Source: Pseudomonadota bacterium (GTDB taxonomy: Bacteria > Desulfobacterota > Binatia > UBA9968). From it: 64,000 nucleotides of DNA. Position numbers and translations under genes: made by a program. Shown here one piece after another: positions 32,563-42,152 of the stretch (the stretch's first letter is position 1; the number at the start of each line of letters is the position of its first letter). The notes beneath the pieces are model-generated. The model saw nothing but the letters and a program-made list of their open reading frames with translations. It had not been told where the DNA came from and searched no databases. The stretch spans positions 100,427-164,426 of the forward strand of contig JAJPJQ010000037.1 of assembly GCA_021324155.1 (NCBI GenBank). The letters run 5' to 3'.

Positions 32563-34110
32563 GTGCGAATGAAAAAATTACGCACGACCCATTCCACGGC
32601 GGTGGTCGCCGCCGGCATCTTTCTTACATTCGTCTTCAGCCTGTTAAGCGCCGCGAACGATATACCGCCGACGCCGAGCGTCCCGGTTGTCGCGGAGCTT
32701 ACGCGCCACGTGCAGACGCTGGCCGCCGACGACATGGTGGGCCGCGGCGTCGACACGCCCGGGATCGACATGGCGCGCGACTACATCGCCGCCCAATTCA
32801 AAAAATACGGGCTCGCGCCGGGCGGGACAGACGGCTACTTCCAGCGCCTGGAAGTAACGACCGGAGTCGAACCCGCCGGCCGGAACGAGGCGCACCTCGG
32901 CGCGGCCGATCTTGTGCTTTCGCGCGATTGGACTCCGCTCGGCTTTTCGGCCTCGGCCGCAGCCGAAGGAGAGGTCGTCTTCGCCGGCTACGGCATCACG
33001 GCGGGAAACCACGCCTATGACGATTATGCCGGCATCGATGCGAAGGGAAAACTCGTCCTCGTGCTCCGCTACGAGCCGCCGCCCAAGGATGAGAAGAGCC
33101 CGTTCGGAAAATATCCCCGCTCCTCGCGCTACGCGGCGCTAAACGCGAAGGCGGCGAACGCGCGCGCCCACGGCGCGGCCGGCCTCATTTTGGTCGATCT
33201 AAGCTCGCCGCAGGACGAGCTCATCAGGCTCTCGCGCAGCATAGGACGCGGCCAAGGCGAGCTCGTCGCCGCGCAAATTCGACGCGAAACGGCCGAGACC
33301 ATCCTCGGCGCCGCCGGCGTTTCGTTGAGCGATCTCAAGGCGGCGATCGATCGCGAGGAGAAGCCGCACTCCACGACGATCGGCGGCCTCAGGGCGCGGC
33401 TCGCGGTCAACCTAACGAAGACCGTGCGGCCGACGGATAATGTCGTCGCGATTATCCGCGGTTCCGACCCGAAGCTGAAAGATGAAAACATCGTCATCGG
33501 CGCGCATTACGATCACCTCGGTCTCGGCCACTACGGAACGATGGACCCCAACGCCGAGGGGCAGATCCATAACGGCGCCGACGACAACGCCTCCGGCGTC
33601 GCCGTCATGCTGAGCGTGGCGCGGCGCTTCGCCGCCGGCAAAGCGCCGCCGCGAACGCTCGTCTTCGTCGCCTTCACGGGCGAGGAGCTCGGGCTCTACG
33701 GCTCGCGCTATTTCGTGGAGCACCCGCCTTTTCCCCTAGCGGCGACCAAGGCGATGATCAACCTCGACATGGTCGGGCGAATGGAAGACAACAAGCTGAT
33801 GGTCAACACGGCCGATACGGCGAAGGAATTCCGCACGATGATCGGCCGCGCCGCGGGCGGTCTCGACATTGGCATGAAAGCCACCGGCGGCGGCAGCGAC
33901 CACGTATCGTTCTACAACAAAGGCGTTCCGGCGGTACATTTTTACACCGGCATGCACAGCGACTATCATCGCCCTACGGACGACTGGGAGAAATTGAACA
34001 TCCCGGGCATGAGTAAAGTCAGCGATGTCGTATTCACGCTTGCCGCCGAGCTCGCCGCTAGCCATGAGCCACTCGCATTCGTCAAACCGGCATCGCGGCG
34101 CGGCGGTTAA
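32563..34110 (+). CDS. M28 family zinc aminopeptidase, secreted
   Basis: 515 residues; start at 32563 or the ATG two codons later. Signal peptide to about residue 31 (FLTFVFSLLSAAND), then a PA-type insert (GEVVFAGYGITAGNHAYDDY) and the M28 catalytic domain. Zinc ligands: GAHYDHLGLG, HNGADDNASG, FTGEELGLYGS, NLDMVGRM, and HSDYHRPTDDW. It probably trims peptides in the periplasm. Monocistronic. Confidence 0.92.
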   Translation: MRMKKLRTTHSTAVVAAGIFLTFVFSLLSAANDIPPTPSVPVVAELTRHVQTLAADDMVGRGVDTPGIDMARDYIAAQFKKYGLAPGGTDGYFQRLEVTTGVEPAGRNEAHLGAADLVLSRDWTPLGFSASAAAEGEVVFAGYGITAGNHAYDDYAGIDAKGKLVLVLRYEPPPKDEKSPFGKYPRSSRYAALNAKAANARAHGAAGLILVDLSSPQDELIRLSRSIGRGQGELVAAQIRRETAETILGAAGVSLSDLKAAIDREEKPHSTTIGGLRARLAVNLTKTVRPTDNVVAIIRGSDPKLKDENIVIGAHYDHLGLGHYGTMDPNAEGQIHNGADDNASGVAVMLSVARRFAAGKAPPRTLVFVAFTGEELGLYGSRYFVEHPPFPLAATKAMINLDMVGRMEDNKLMVNTADTAKEFRTMIGRAAGGLDIGMKATGGGSDHVSFYNKGVPAVHFYTGMHSDYHRPTDDWEKLNIPGMSKVSDVVFTLAAELAASHEPLAFVKPASRRGG

Positions 34111-34212
34111 CCCCGCGAAAAAGCCTCCAAATCGCGTTTTTTATATGGCAGGTGGGGCGCACCTGTGATATGTCTGAAGCAGATTATCTCCGCCTAAGGA
34201 GGCTCTCGGCCC

Positions 34213-34821
34213 ATGATCAAGCTTTACCACTCTCCCGCATCGACCAACTCGCGTAAGGTGAGGATCGCGCTCATCGAAAAAGGCCTTGAGTTCGAGCGCG
34301 TCCCCATCGATCTTGGAAAAAAAGAGCAGAAGACTCCGGAATATTTGAAAATCCACCCTTTCGGCCAGGTGCCCGCGCTCGACGACGAGGGATTCGTCGT
34401 CTACGATTCCACGGTCATCAACGAATATCTCGAGGACGAATATCCGTACCCGCCGCTCATGCCGAAAGACTCCGACGGCCGCGCGCGCGCCCGGCTGATG
34501 GAGGATTTTCGCGACAATCATTTCAACATCGCGTTCATTCGGATCTTCCGCGAGATGCGCGGCAAACCCGAGAACGAGCGCGATCCGAAAGCCATCGATG
34601 CGGCGAAGGCGGAGATCGCCAACTACTTCGAGCGGCTCGATAGAGAGCTTCAGGGAAAAGAGTACTTGGCCGGCGAGTTCAGTCTGGCGGACATCGCATT
34701 CATGGCCAACCTGGACCTGATCGAAAAATTCGACATTCAAATCGATCCCAAGAATAAAAACGTCCTCGCGTGGATCGCGCGCCTGAAAGCGCGGCCGAGT
34801 TTCGCCGCGTCGGCGCAATAA
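34213..34821 (+). CDS. Glutathione S-transferase family protein
   Basis: 202 residues. Thioredoxin-like N-domain with YHSPASTNSRKVRIALIEKG (Ser/Asn of the active site), HPFGQVPALDDEG and YDSTVINEYLEDEY; C-domain ends with FSLADIAFMANLDLIEKFDI. It conjugates glutathione or acts as a peroxidase or isomerase. With gloB present, the organism probably has glutathione. Confidence 0.9.
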   Translation: MIKLYHSPASTNSRKVRIALIEKGLEFERVPIDLGKKEQKTPEYLKIHPFGQVPALDDEGFVVYDSTVINEYLEDEYPYPPLMPKDSDGRARARLMEDFRDNHFNIAFIRIFREMRGKPENERDPKAIDAAKAEIANYFERLDRELQGKEYLAGEFSLADIAFMANLDLIEKFDIQIDPKNKNVLAWIARLKARPSFAASAQ

Positions 34822-34885
34822 TGGGGAATTTGGGATTGGGAATGGGAATCGGCAGAAATCCCGAACGCCTAATTCCAAATCCCTA

Positions 34886-35587
34886 ATGCCCGTTTTTCTC
34901 GCCTGGCTCGTTCACGTCTACACGGCTACGGGGGTCTTGCTCGGATTTTTTTCTGTGCTGCTGGTCGAACGCGGCGAATACCGCTCCGCGTTGTGGCTGA
35001 ACGCGCTGGCCGTCTGCGTCGACGCGACCGACGGCACGCTCGCGCGCGCGGTACGGGTCAAAGAACGCATCCCGTGGTTCGACGGCGCGCGTCTTGAAGA
35101 TCTCATCGACTACCTCAACTACGTCCTCGTCCCGAGCCTGATCTTGTATCACGCGGAGCTTCTGCCGGCGGGCGGCGCCCACTGGATCGCCGCCGCGCCG
35201 ATGCTGGCAAGCGCCTACGGCTTTTGCCAGAAAGAGGCGAAAACCTCCGACAACTACTTCCTCGGCTTTCCATCGTACTGGAACATCGTCGTCCTCTATC
35301 TCCTGGTGCTTCGGACCGCCGCTTGGTTCAATGCCGCTGTCGTTCTGGCGCTCGCGGTTATGGTGTTCGTACCGATCAAATACATCTACCCGAGCCGCAC
35401 CGCCGTGTTTCAGCGCGTTACCATCGTCCTAAACGTCATCTGGGGCGTACTCGTCTTTCTGATGCTTTACTACCTGCCGGATCCTCCGCGAGCGATCGTG
35501 TATGCATCGCTGTTCTTCCCGCTGTACTACGCGCTCCTGTCGTTCTTCCTTTCCGCGCGGACACAGCCGCATCGAGGGAAAGTTTGA
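34886..35587 (+). CDS. CDP-alcohol phosphatidyltransferase, phosphatidylcholine synthase-like
   Basis: 233 residues and about 7-8 membrane segments. The CDP-OH-P motif reads DATDGTLARAVRV then FDGARLEDLIDYLNY, with the acidic residues for metal binding. PWFDGARLEDLIDYLNYVLV is close to bacterial phosphatidylcholine synthase (Pcs), which joins CDP-diacylglycerol and choline. It begins 64 nt after the GST gene. AT-rich repeated words (gggaatttgggattggg) fill that gap. Confidence 0.83.
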   Translation: MPVFLAWLVHVYTATGVLLGFFSVLLVERGEYRSALWLNALAVCVDATDGTLARAVRVKERIPWFDGARLEDLIDYLNYVLVPSLILYHAELLPAGGAHWIAAAPMLASAYGFCQKEAKTSDNYFLGFPSYWNIVVLYLLVLRTAAWFNAAVVLALAVMVFVPIKYIYPSRTAVFQRVTIVLNVIWGVLVFLMLYYLPDPPRAIVYASLFFPLYYALLSFFLSARTQPHRGKV

Positions 35588-35663
35588 CGATTCGGAGGCA
35601 GATCGGGTATTATGGGGCCCGGCCAAACCGCGGCCATCAACCAGGCATGCCGAGGACAATCGG

Positions 35664-38027
35664 ATGACAGCACCCATCAAAGCAGAAGGCGCACGAGCCA
35701 CAGGGTCCAAACCGAAAATCGGCGAGCTGCTGATGCAGGAGGGCCTGGTCACCGCCAGCCAGCTCAACGAGGCGGTTGCGGCGCAAAAAAAGCAGGCCGT
35801 GTACATGCCGCTGGGCGAAGTCTGCGTCGAGCTGAAATTCGTCACGCGCGAGCAGCTAAAAACCCTCCTGACAAAGCATCACAAGCGAATTCCCCTCGGC
35901 GAGCTTTTGACCAATCTCGCGCTCGTGACTCAAGCGCAGGTTCAGGAGTGCCTCAACGAGCAGAAAAAAAACCCGAAAAAAAAGCTCGGCGATCTGCTCA
36001 TTCAAAAGGGGTACCTCAACGAAAACGCGTTGATCAGCGCGCTCAATATGCAGCTCGGTGTCCCCAAAATGGCGCCGCACGCGAGTCTGATCGACCGTGG
36101 TCTTCTGAAAGAGATCAACGAGGCCTTTCTACGGAAGACCAACGCCATACCGGCGTATAAACGCGGTAACGAGATGACGGTCATCATGGCCGATCCGCTC
36201 GACGAGGCCACGATCCGCGACCTGGCCAAGTTCTTCAAATGCGAGATCCATCCCGCGATCGCGTCGAGCACTGACATTCAGAACGCCCTCAACCAGTGCC
36301 TCCATCCCGACTACAAGCTCGGTGCCACCGAAGCGAGCAAAGACCTGATCATCAACACGACCAACAAAGACACCACTCCCGACGCCAAGGACCCGGCGGC
36401 GGTCGACATCGTCAATTACATCATTCCCGATGCCGTCCGCGACGGCGCCAGCGACATCCATATCGAGATCCAGGAGAACGGCGTGCGCGTCCGCTACCGA
36501 ATCGACGGCGTGCTGCACCATAAGACCGACCTTCCCGCCTTTCTGGCTCCCAGCGTGACCTCGCGCATCAAAGTCCTCTCGGGACTCGATATCGCGGAGA
36601 AGCGCCGCCATCAGGACGGCCGCATCCAGGCGCAGGTGTTGAATCGCAACATCGATCTTCGCGTCTCTACCTACGTCTCGGTATACGGGGAAAGCATCGT
36701 CATTCGTATTCTCGACCGCGGCACGAAGCTTGCGGACATCAACACCCTCGGGCTCAATCCGTCGAACCGGGCCAAATACGAGGAGCTGCTCTCTTTTCCG
36801 ACGGGCGTCATGCTCGCCACCGGGCCGACCGGAAGCGGCAAATCGACGACGCTCTACGCTTCGCTCAATTATCTGAACAACATCTTCCGGAAGATCATCA
36901 CCGTCGAAGATCCCGTAGAGCTCACGATCGAGGGCATCGTTCAGGGGCAATTCGAACCCAAGATGAACCTTTCGTACTCGGATTTCATCAAATCCATGAT
37001 GCGCCAGGACCCGGATGTTCTCATGGTCGGCGAGATTCGCGATCGGATCGCGGCCGAGGCCGTTATTCAGGCGGCGCTGACCGGCCACAAAGTCTTGAGC
37101 ACGCTGCACACCGACGACAGCACGGGCGCGCTGATCCGTCTCATCGAGATGGGCATCGATCCTTACCTGGTCACCTCCACCGTTCTCGGCGTCATGTCTC
37201 AGCGGCTCTTACGCGTTCTCTGCCAGAATTGCCGGCAGCCCTACACGCCGCCGCGCGAGCTGTTTACCGGCTTCCATATCGACCCGCGCGACACCGACGG
37301 CCTGAGTTTCTATCAAGCGAAAGGCTGCGCCGTGTGCAACGGCACGGGCTTCAAGGGCCGCACGGCAATCCACGAGCTTCTAGTCGTCAACGATGCGATC
37401 CGCGAAGGCGTCATGGGCCACAAGACTTCGACGCAGCTGCGCGCGATCGCTCGGCAGCAGGCGAATATGATCTCGATGCGCGAGGACGGGTTCTATAAAG
37501 CCGTCCACGGAATTACGACGCTCGAGGAAATCATCCGCGTCTGCTTTCACAACGAAAGCGACGAGCTGGAAGCGCGCTCGGCGGAAAGCGTTATCGCTAT
37601 GTGCGAGGGTCGCGGTGTCGAGCCGATGAAGACGTCGATGCCCGCCGCCCCGCGCGCGGCGATGCAGCAGGCGTGGCCGGCCATCGATACGCGCCGGGAT
37701 GCGGCTCCAACCGAGGGAGAGACGTACCGCGTCCGTTTCGATGTCAACACCATCGAATCCGAGACCGAGCGCATTGCGGACTTTTTTCGCGAGTACCAGC
37801 GTGTTAAGGAGATGCTAGGCGAGCCCGTCGGTGCCGACCTCATGGGCGACTTCGTGGATTTTATCGTCGATACCGCGCGCCGCTTGAAGACTACGGAAGG
37901 CGCGGACTTCGCGGAATTCTCGCTCTACATCCGCGATCAACGCGACCGGCTTTTCGTCGAGACGATCGTGTCGCACTCGCCGCGCACGCGCGAATCGGCA
38001 CTGCGCCAGGTCGGATACTTAAAGTAA
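35664..38027 (+). CDS. PilB/GspE-family secretion or pilus ATPase
   Basis: 787 residues from ATG at 35664. The first 165 residues hold four copies of a roughly 40-residue unit (KIGELLMQEGLV, PLGEVCVELKFV, PLGELLTNLALV, KLGDLLIQKGYL), i.e. two MshEN-type c-di-GMP-binding pairs. The ATPase core has SDIHIEIQENGVRVRYRIDG, Walker A GPTGSGKSTT, an Asp box EDPVE, LSTLHTDD (His box) and a zinc motif with CQNC and CAVC. A C-terminal extension of about 110 residues is unusual. No other pilin or T2SS gene is nearby. Confidence 0.92.
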   Translation: MTAPIKAEGARATGSKPKIGELLMQEGLVTASQLNEAVAAQKKQAVYMPLGEVCVELKFVTREQLKTLLTKHHKRIPLGELLTNLALVTQAQVQECLNEQKKNPKKKLGDLLIQKGYLNENALISALNMQLGVPKMAPHASLIDRGLLKEINEAFLRKTNAIPAYKRGNEMTVIMADPLDEATIRDLAKFFKCEIHPAIASSTDIQNALNQCLHPDYKLGATEASKDLIINTTNKDTTPDAKDPAAVDIVNYIIPDAVRDGASDIHIEIQENGVRVRYRIDGVLHHKTDLPAFLAPSVTSRIKVLSGLDIAEKRRHQDGRIQAQVLNRNIDLRVSTYVSVYGESIVIRILDRGTKLADINTLGLNPSNRAKYEELLSFPTGVMLATGPTGSGKSTTLYASLNYLNNIFRKIITVEDPVELTIEGIVQGQFEPKMNLSYSDFIKSMMRQDPDVLMVGEIRDRIAAEAVIQAALTGHKVLSTLHTDDSTGALIRLIEMGIDPYLVTSTVLGVMSQRLLRVLCQNCRQPYTPPRELFTGFHIDPRDTDGLSFYQAKGCAVCNGTGFKGRTAIHELLVVNDAIREGVMGHKTSTQLRAIARQQANMISMREDGFYKAVHGITTLEEIIRVCFHNESDELEARSAESVIAMCEGRGVEPMKTSMPAAPRAAMQQAWPAIDTRRDAAPTEGETYRVRFDVNTIESETERIADFFREYQRVKEMLGEPVGADLMGDFVDFIVDTARRLKTTEGADFAEFSLYIRDQRDRLFVETIVSHSPRTRESALRQVGYLK

Positions 38028-38030
38028 GCC

Positions 38031-38207
38031 ATGGCTACGAAGAAATCCTCGGCGGAACACCCCGGCCCAGCGCGAGACCATCCGGCGCGGAGGGTCGAAG
38101 AGCTTTCTTTCGCGGAATACTTAAAAGTCAAGAAGACCCGCAAGCACATCGAGGAGCTCGTCGTCGAAGATTTCATTGAGCGCCAAAAAGCGTCCGAGAC
38201 GACTTAA
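38031..38207 (+). CDS. Small hypothetical protein (below track length)
   Basis: 58 residues, start 3 nt after the ATPase stop: MATKKSSAEHPGPARDHPAR then EELSFAEYLKVKKTRKHIEE and TAA at 38207. Charged and helical. The close spacing suggests co-translation with the ATPase and perhaps an accessory role. No family known. Confidence 0.55.
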   Translation: MATKKSSAEHPGPARDHPARRVEELSFAEYLKVKKTRKHIEELVVEDFIERQKASETT

Positions 38208-38239
38208 TTCCCATTTCGCTCCCCGCCCGATCTTTCTTC

Positions 38240-39667
38240 ATGCATCATTTGCGTAACCCGCTCACCCGACGCGCCGTGTCGAGCCGTCGCGCGGTGATCG
38301 TCGCTGCGGCGCTGGCGCTCGTCTCCGCGGCTACTGCGCTCGCCGAGGACGCGCCGAAATACATCTTCATTTTTCTTGCCGACGGCGGCAGCGCCGGGGG
38401 TATGGAGATCGCCCGCTCGTTCAACCGCGTGGTTCACGGGGAAGCTTTCACGATTACCGACAAGGTCATGCGCGACGGCTCCCTCGGTCTGCTGACGACC
38501 CACGCCGCCGACTCGCTCACGACCGATTCGGCCGCCGCGGCAACGGCGCTCGCGGCCGGCTGCAAGGCCAATATCGGCGCGGTCGGCGTCTGCGCCGACG
38601 GACACACGTCGAAAACCGTGATGGAACGCGCCCGGGAAAAAGGCATGCGCGCGGCTCTGGTAACGACTTCGACCGTCTACGATGCGAGCCCTGCGGCGTT
38701 CCTCTCGCACCTGTCGAATCGAAAGGACTTCGAGTCCATCCTTGACCAGTATCTCCGCGCCGCGCCCGATCTCATTCTCGGCGGCGGGCGCGAGCAGTTT
38801 CTGCCCGCCGGCCGTCCCGAAAGCGCGCGCAAGGGCGGCAAAGACCGGCTCGCGGAATTCACCGCGCGCGGCTACGCTTACGCGTCGGATAAAGCCGGTC
38901 TCGCGAAGGCTTCGGGCGCCAAGCTGCTCGGCCTTTTCACGCCGGGCGAAATGAATTTCGACCTCGACAGGGATGTCAATAAGGAGCCATCGCTCGTGGA
39001 GATGACGCGCGCCGCGATCCGGTTTCTAGGCCGCGACGACCGCGGCTTCATGGCGTTCATCGAGAACGAAAACACCGACAGCGCAGGCCATTTGACCGAT
39101 GTCGCCTCGATGGTTCAGGCGTATCGCGATTTCGACCGCGCCGTCGCGCTCGCATACGAATTTTATGTCATCCACCGCCGCGAAACGCTCATTCTGGTGA
39201 CCTCCGATCACGACTCGGGCGGCGTCGGCTTCACGCTGGCGCTGCAGGACCTTCGTCCCGACGCGAAGCGCGTGGCGGCGAATGAGGAAGATCTAAAAAA
39301 AATCGCTTCCATTCCTATCTCGCTCAGAAAGGCCGCGGCGCTGCTCGGACCGCGCCCGACGGCCGAGGCCGTCGATCGCATGATGCACGACGTCTTCAAG
39401 GGCTTCAGGCTGGCGCCGGATCTGAAGAAGATGCTGCTCGCAGCGCAGCCGCCCGCGCGCAATCTCTACACCGATCCGGTCGCCAACATTCTCGGCCTCA
39501 TGGTCGCCAACAACACCCAGGTGTACTGGGGCTCCGGCGGCCACACGCACCAGCCGGTCTTCGTCGCCGCGCTGGGCGTCGGCGCCGAGCGCTTCCGCGG
39601 TTATCAGGACAACACGGATTTCGCCAAGCACCTCTTTTCCCTTCTCGGCACCCCGAATTCAAAGTAG
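38240..39667 (+). CDS. Alkaline phosphatase (PhoA type)
   Basis: 475 residues with a signal peptide (AVIVAAALALVSAATALAED). The nucleophile is in DSLTTDSAAAATALAAGCKA (TDSAAA), metal ligands include FIENENTDSAGHL, VTSDHDSGG, and GGHTHQP. It releases phosphate from organic esters in the periplasm. FLADGGSAGG replaces the more usual GDGMG, a mild change. Confidence 0.9.
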   Translation: MHHLRNPLTRRAVSSRRAVIVAAALALVSAATALAEDAPKYIFIFLADGGSAGGMEIARSFNRVVHGEAFTITDKVMRDGSLGLLTTHAADSLTTDSAAAATALAAGCKANIGAVGVCADGHTSKTVMERAREKGMRAALVTTSTVYDASPAAFLSHLSNRKDFESILDQYLRAAPDLILGGGREQFLPAGRPESARKGGKDRLAEFTARGYAYASDKAGLAKASGAKLLGLFTPGEMNFDLDRDVNKEPSLVEMTRAAIRFLGRDDRGFMAFIENENTDSAGHLTDVASMVQAYRDFDRAVALAYEFYVIHRRETLILVTSDHDSGGVGFTLALQDLRPDAKRVAANEEDLKKIASIPISLRKAAALLGPRPTAEAVDRMMHDVFKGFRLAPDLKKMLLAAQPPARNLYTDPVANILGLMVANNTQVYWGSGGHTHQPVFVAALGVGAERFRGYQDNTDFAKHLFSLLGTPNSK

Positions 39668-39738
39668 CGCTCGCAGAGCACTCGGCACGAGCGGGCCGCC
39701 GCCTCGATCTCGTCAGCATTAAGAATCATCGCTTCGTC

Positions 39739-39766
39739 TTGACTGGCCGGACATGGCCTGTAGGAT
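39739..39766 (+). promoter_or_regulatory. Sigma-70-type promoter
   Basis: TTGACT at 39739-39744, 16-nt spacer, TAGGAT at 39761-39766. It would drive the pfk-gap-CBS operon, with a leader of about 30 nt. No strong Shine-Dalgarno sequence precedes the ATG at 39802. Confidence 0.45.
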
Positions 39767-39801
39767 GATTACCTAAACGCCAACCCGGCGGCAGTGAAGT
39801 T

Positions 39802-41121
39802 ATGACCGGCCCGCAAAGCACTGGAGACGAAAGGATAGGCGTTCTAGTCGGCGGCGGACCGGCGCCGGGCATCAACGGCGTCATCAGCGCGCTCACTCTC
39901 GAGGCGCGCAATCGCGGGCGCCAAGTCGTCGGCATCTTCGACGGCTTTCAGTGGTTGATGGCGGGCGACACGCAGAAAGTGAAGCTCCTGGATCACGACG
40001 AGGTGTCGCGTATCCACTTCCAGGGCGGCTCGATTCTCAACACCGCACGCGCCAATCCGACCAAAAAAACCGCGCAGCTCGATACCGTCCTGACAGCCCT
40101 CGCGAAGCTCGAGATCGGCTATCTCGCCACGATCGGCGGCGACGACACGATGTTCGCGGCCAGCCGTCTCGCCGAGCGCGCCGCCGGGCGGCTGCGCGTC
40201 TGCCACGTGCCGAAGACGATCGACAACGACCTGCCGCTCCCCGGCGACATCCCGACGTTCGGTTTCGAGACCGCGCGCCACTTGGGTTTCAGCTTGGTGC
40301 AGAATTTAATGGAGGACTCGCGTGCGACGCGGCGCTGGTATTTCGTCGTTGTCATGGGCCGGACTGCCGGCCACCTGGCGCTCGGTATCGGCAAAGCGGC
40401 GGGCGCGACGCTCACGGTTATTCCGGAGGAGTTCGAAGGGCCGGTGCGGCTGGAAACCCTGTGCGATCTTCTCGAAGGCGCGATCCTCAAGCGCAAAGCG
40501 CTCTGGGGCCGTAGCGACGGCGTCGCGCTCATCGCCGAGGGACTGCTGGAGCGCCTGACGCCGGAGGAGATGACGTCGATCGAGGGAGTGCGAATCACAC
40601 GCGACGACTACGGACATCTGCGTCTCGCCGATATGGATCTCGCCTTCATTCTGAAAACGCAGGTCGAGCGCCGCTTCGCCGAGCGCGGCGAGCGTATCAG
40701 CATCACGCACAAGAATATCGGCTACGAAGTGCGCTGCGCCGATCCGCTCGCGTTCGACTGCGAGTACGTGCGCGCGCTCGGCTACGGCGCGACGGATTTT
40801 CTCCTCCGCCCCGACCCCGAGGCGGCGCGCTATCACGGCGCTCTGGTCTGCCTGGACAACGGCAAGCTTCGGTATCTGAATTTCGAGGATCTCATCGATC
40901 CCGCCACCGGCCGGACGAAAATCCGCCTGGTGGACGTGACCAAGCCGTCGTACAGGATCGCGCGCGAATACATGATCCGGCTCGAGCGCGAGGACTTCGA
41001 CGACGGCGAGCGGCTCGCGGCACTGGCACGCACCGCGGCGAACGGCGCCGGCACATCCAGCCCGGAAGAGTTCAAAAAAAGGTTCGGCTATCTCGTCACG
41101 GAAATTCGAGGAGGAATCTGA
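39802..41121 (+). CDS. 6-phosphofructokinase, PPi-dependent type
   Basis: 439 residues. Substrate motifs GGGPAPGINGVI, ATIGGDDTMFAA and PKTIDNDLPLPG. The second motif has GGDD where ATP-PFKs have GGDG, the residue that blocks ATP binding and marks PPi-linked enzymes. It would make fructose-1,6-bisphosphate, reversibly, using pyrophosphate. Gap is 1 nt to gapA, so they form one operon. ATP use cannot be fully ruled out. Confidence 0.88.
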   Translation: MTGPQSTGDERIGVLVGGGPAPGINGVISALTLEARNRGRQVVGIFDGFQWLMAGDTQKVKLLDHDEVSRIHFQGGSILNTARANPTKKTAQLDTVLTALAKLEIGYLATIGGDDTMFAASRLAERAAGRLRVCHVPKTIDNDLPLPGDIPTFGFETARHLGFSLVQNLMEDSRATRRWYFVVVMGRTAGHLALGIGKAAGATLTVIPEEFEGPVRLETLCDLLEGAILKRKALWGRSDGVALIAEGLLERLTPEEMTSIEGVRITRDDYGHLRLADMDLAFILKTQVERRFAERGERISITHKNIGYEVRCADPLAFDCEYVRALGYGATDFLLRPDPEAARYHGALVCLDNGKLRYLNFEDLIDPATGRTKIRLVDVTKPSYRIAREYMIRLEREDFDDGERLAALARTAANGAGTSSPEEFKKRFGYLVTEIRGGI

Positions 41122-41122
41122 C

Positions 41123-42133
41123 ATGGCTATGCGCGTGGGCATCAACGGCTTCGGACGCATCGGCAGGTTATGTTTCCGCGCCATGATGCAGCGCCACAGA
41201 GAGGACCTTGCCGTCGTCGCCGTCAACGACATGGCCGACCCGGAAACCAACGCCCACTTACTGCAATACGACACGAATTACGGGCAATTTCCCGAAAAGG
41301 TCGAAGCCGGCGAGGGAAAGATCCGCGTCAACGGCTTCGAGATGAGCGTTTTCTCGCAGAAAGATCCGGCGCGCCTGCCGTGGAAAAATCTTGGCGTCGA
41401 TCTCGTCATCGAATCCACGGGCGTTTTCACCGACGGTCATCAGGTGCGCGCGCATCTCGAGGCCGGCGCGAAGAAGGCGATCATCACGGCGCCGGCGAAG
41501 AACGAGGACGTCACCCTCGTTCTCGGCGTGAACGATTCGCAGTACGAGCCGAAGAAGCACCATATCGTCTCGAACGCGTCGTGCACCACGAACTGCCTCG
41601 CGCCGGTCGCCAAGACGCTGCACCAGGAGTTCGGGATCGAGCGCGGCCTGATGACGACGACGCACGCCTATACCAACGACCAGCGGATTCTCGACTTGAT
41701 GCACAAAGATCTTCGGCGCGCGCGCGCCGCCGCGATGAACATCGTCCCGACGTCGACCGGCGCGGCCAAAGCGATCGGGCTCGTCATCCCCGAGCTCAAC
41801 GGCAAGCTTCACGGCCTTTCACTGCGCGTGCCGACTTCCACGGTATCGATCGTCGATCTGGTCGTCGATCTCAAGAAATCGGCGAGCGACAAAGAGGTGA
41901 ACGCGGCGCTCAAGGCGGCCGCCGACAATCAGCTCAAGGGCATCATGGAATATTGCGAGAAGCCGCTCGTCTCGAGCGATTTCCGCGGTAATCCGGCCTC
42001 GTCTATCGTCGACGCGCTCTCGACGACCGTCCTCGACGGGAAAATGGCCAAGGTGCTCGCCTGGTACGATAACGAATGGGGCTACAGCTGCAGAGTCGCA
42101 GACCTTGCCGCCTTCATGGCCAGGTCCGCCTGA
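41123..42133 (+). CDS. gap: Type I glyceraldehyde-3-phosphate dehydrogenase
   Basis: 336 residues. MAMRVGINGFGRIGRLCFRA (NAD fold), the catalytic SNASCTTNCLAPV and the C-terminal WYDNEWGYSCR. It oxidises glyceraldehyde-3-phosphate with NAD(P) in glycolysis or gluconeogenesis. GGAGGAAT lies upstream of the ATG. Paired with the PPi-type PFK, it suggests a sugar pathway able to run both ways. Confidence 0.96.
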   Translation: MAMRVGINGFGRIGRLCFRAMMQRHREDLAVVAVNDMADPETNAHLLQYDTNYGQFPEKVEAGEGKIRVNGFEMSVFSQKDPARLPWKNLGVDLVIESTGVFTDGHQVRAHLEAGAKKAIITAPAKNEDVTLVLGVNDSQYEPKKHHIVSNASCTTNCLAPVAKTLHQEFGIERGLMTTTHAYTNDQRILDLMHKDLRRARAAAMNIVPTSTGAAKAIGLVIPELNGKLHGLSLRVPTSTVSIVDLVVDLKKSASDKEVNAALKAAADNQLKGIMEYCEKPLVSSDFRGNPASSIVDALSTTVLDGKMAKVLAWYDNEWGYSCRVADLAAFMARSA

Positions 42134-42152
42134 ACAACGGAAGGAGGAGCGG

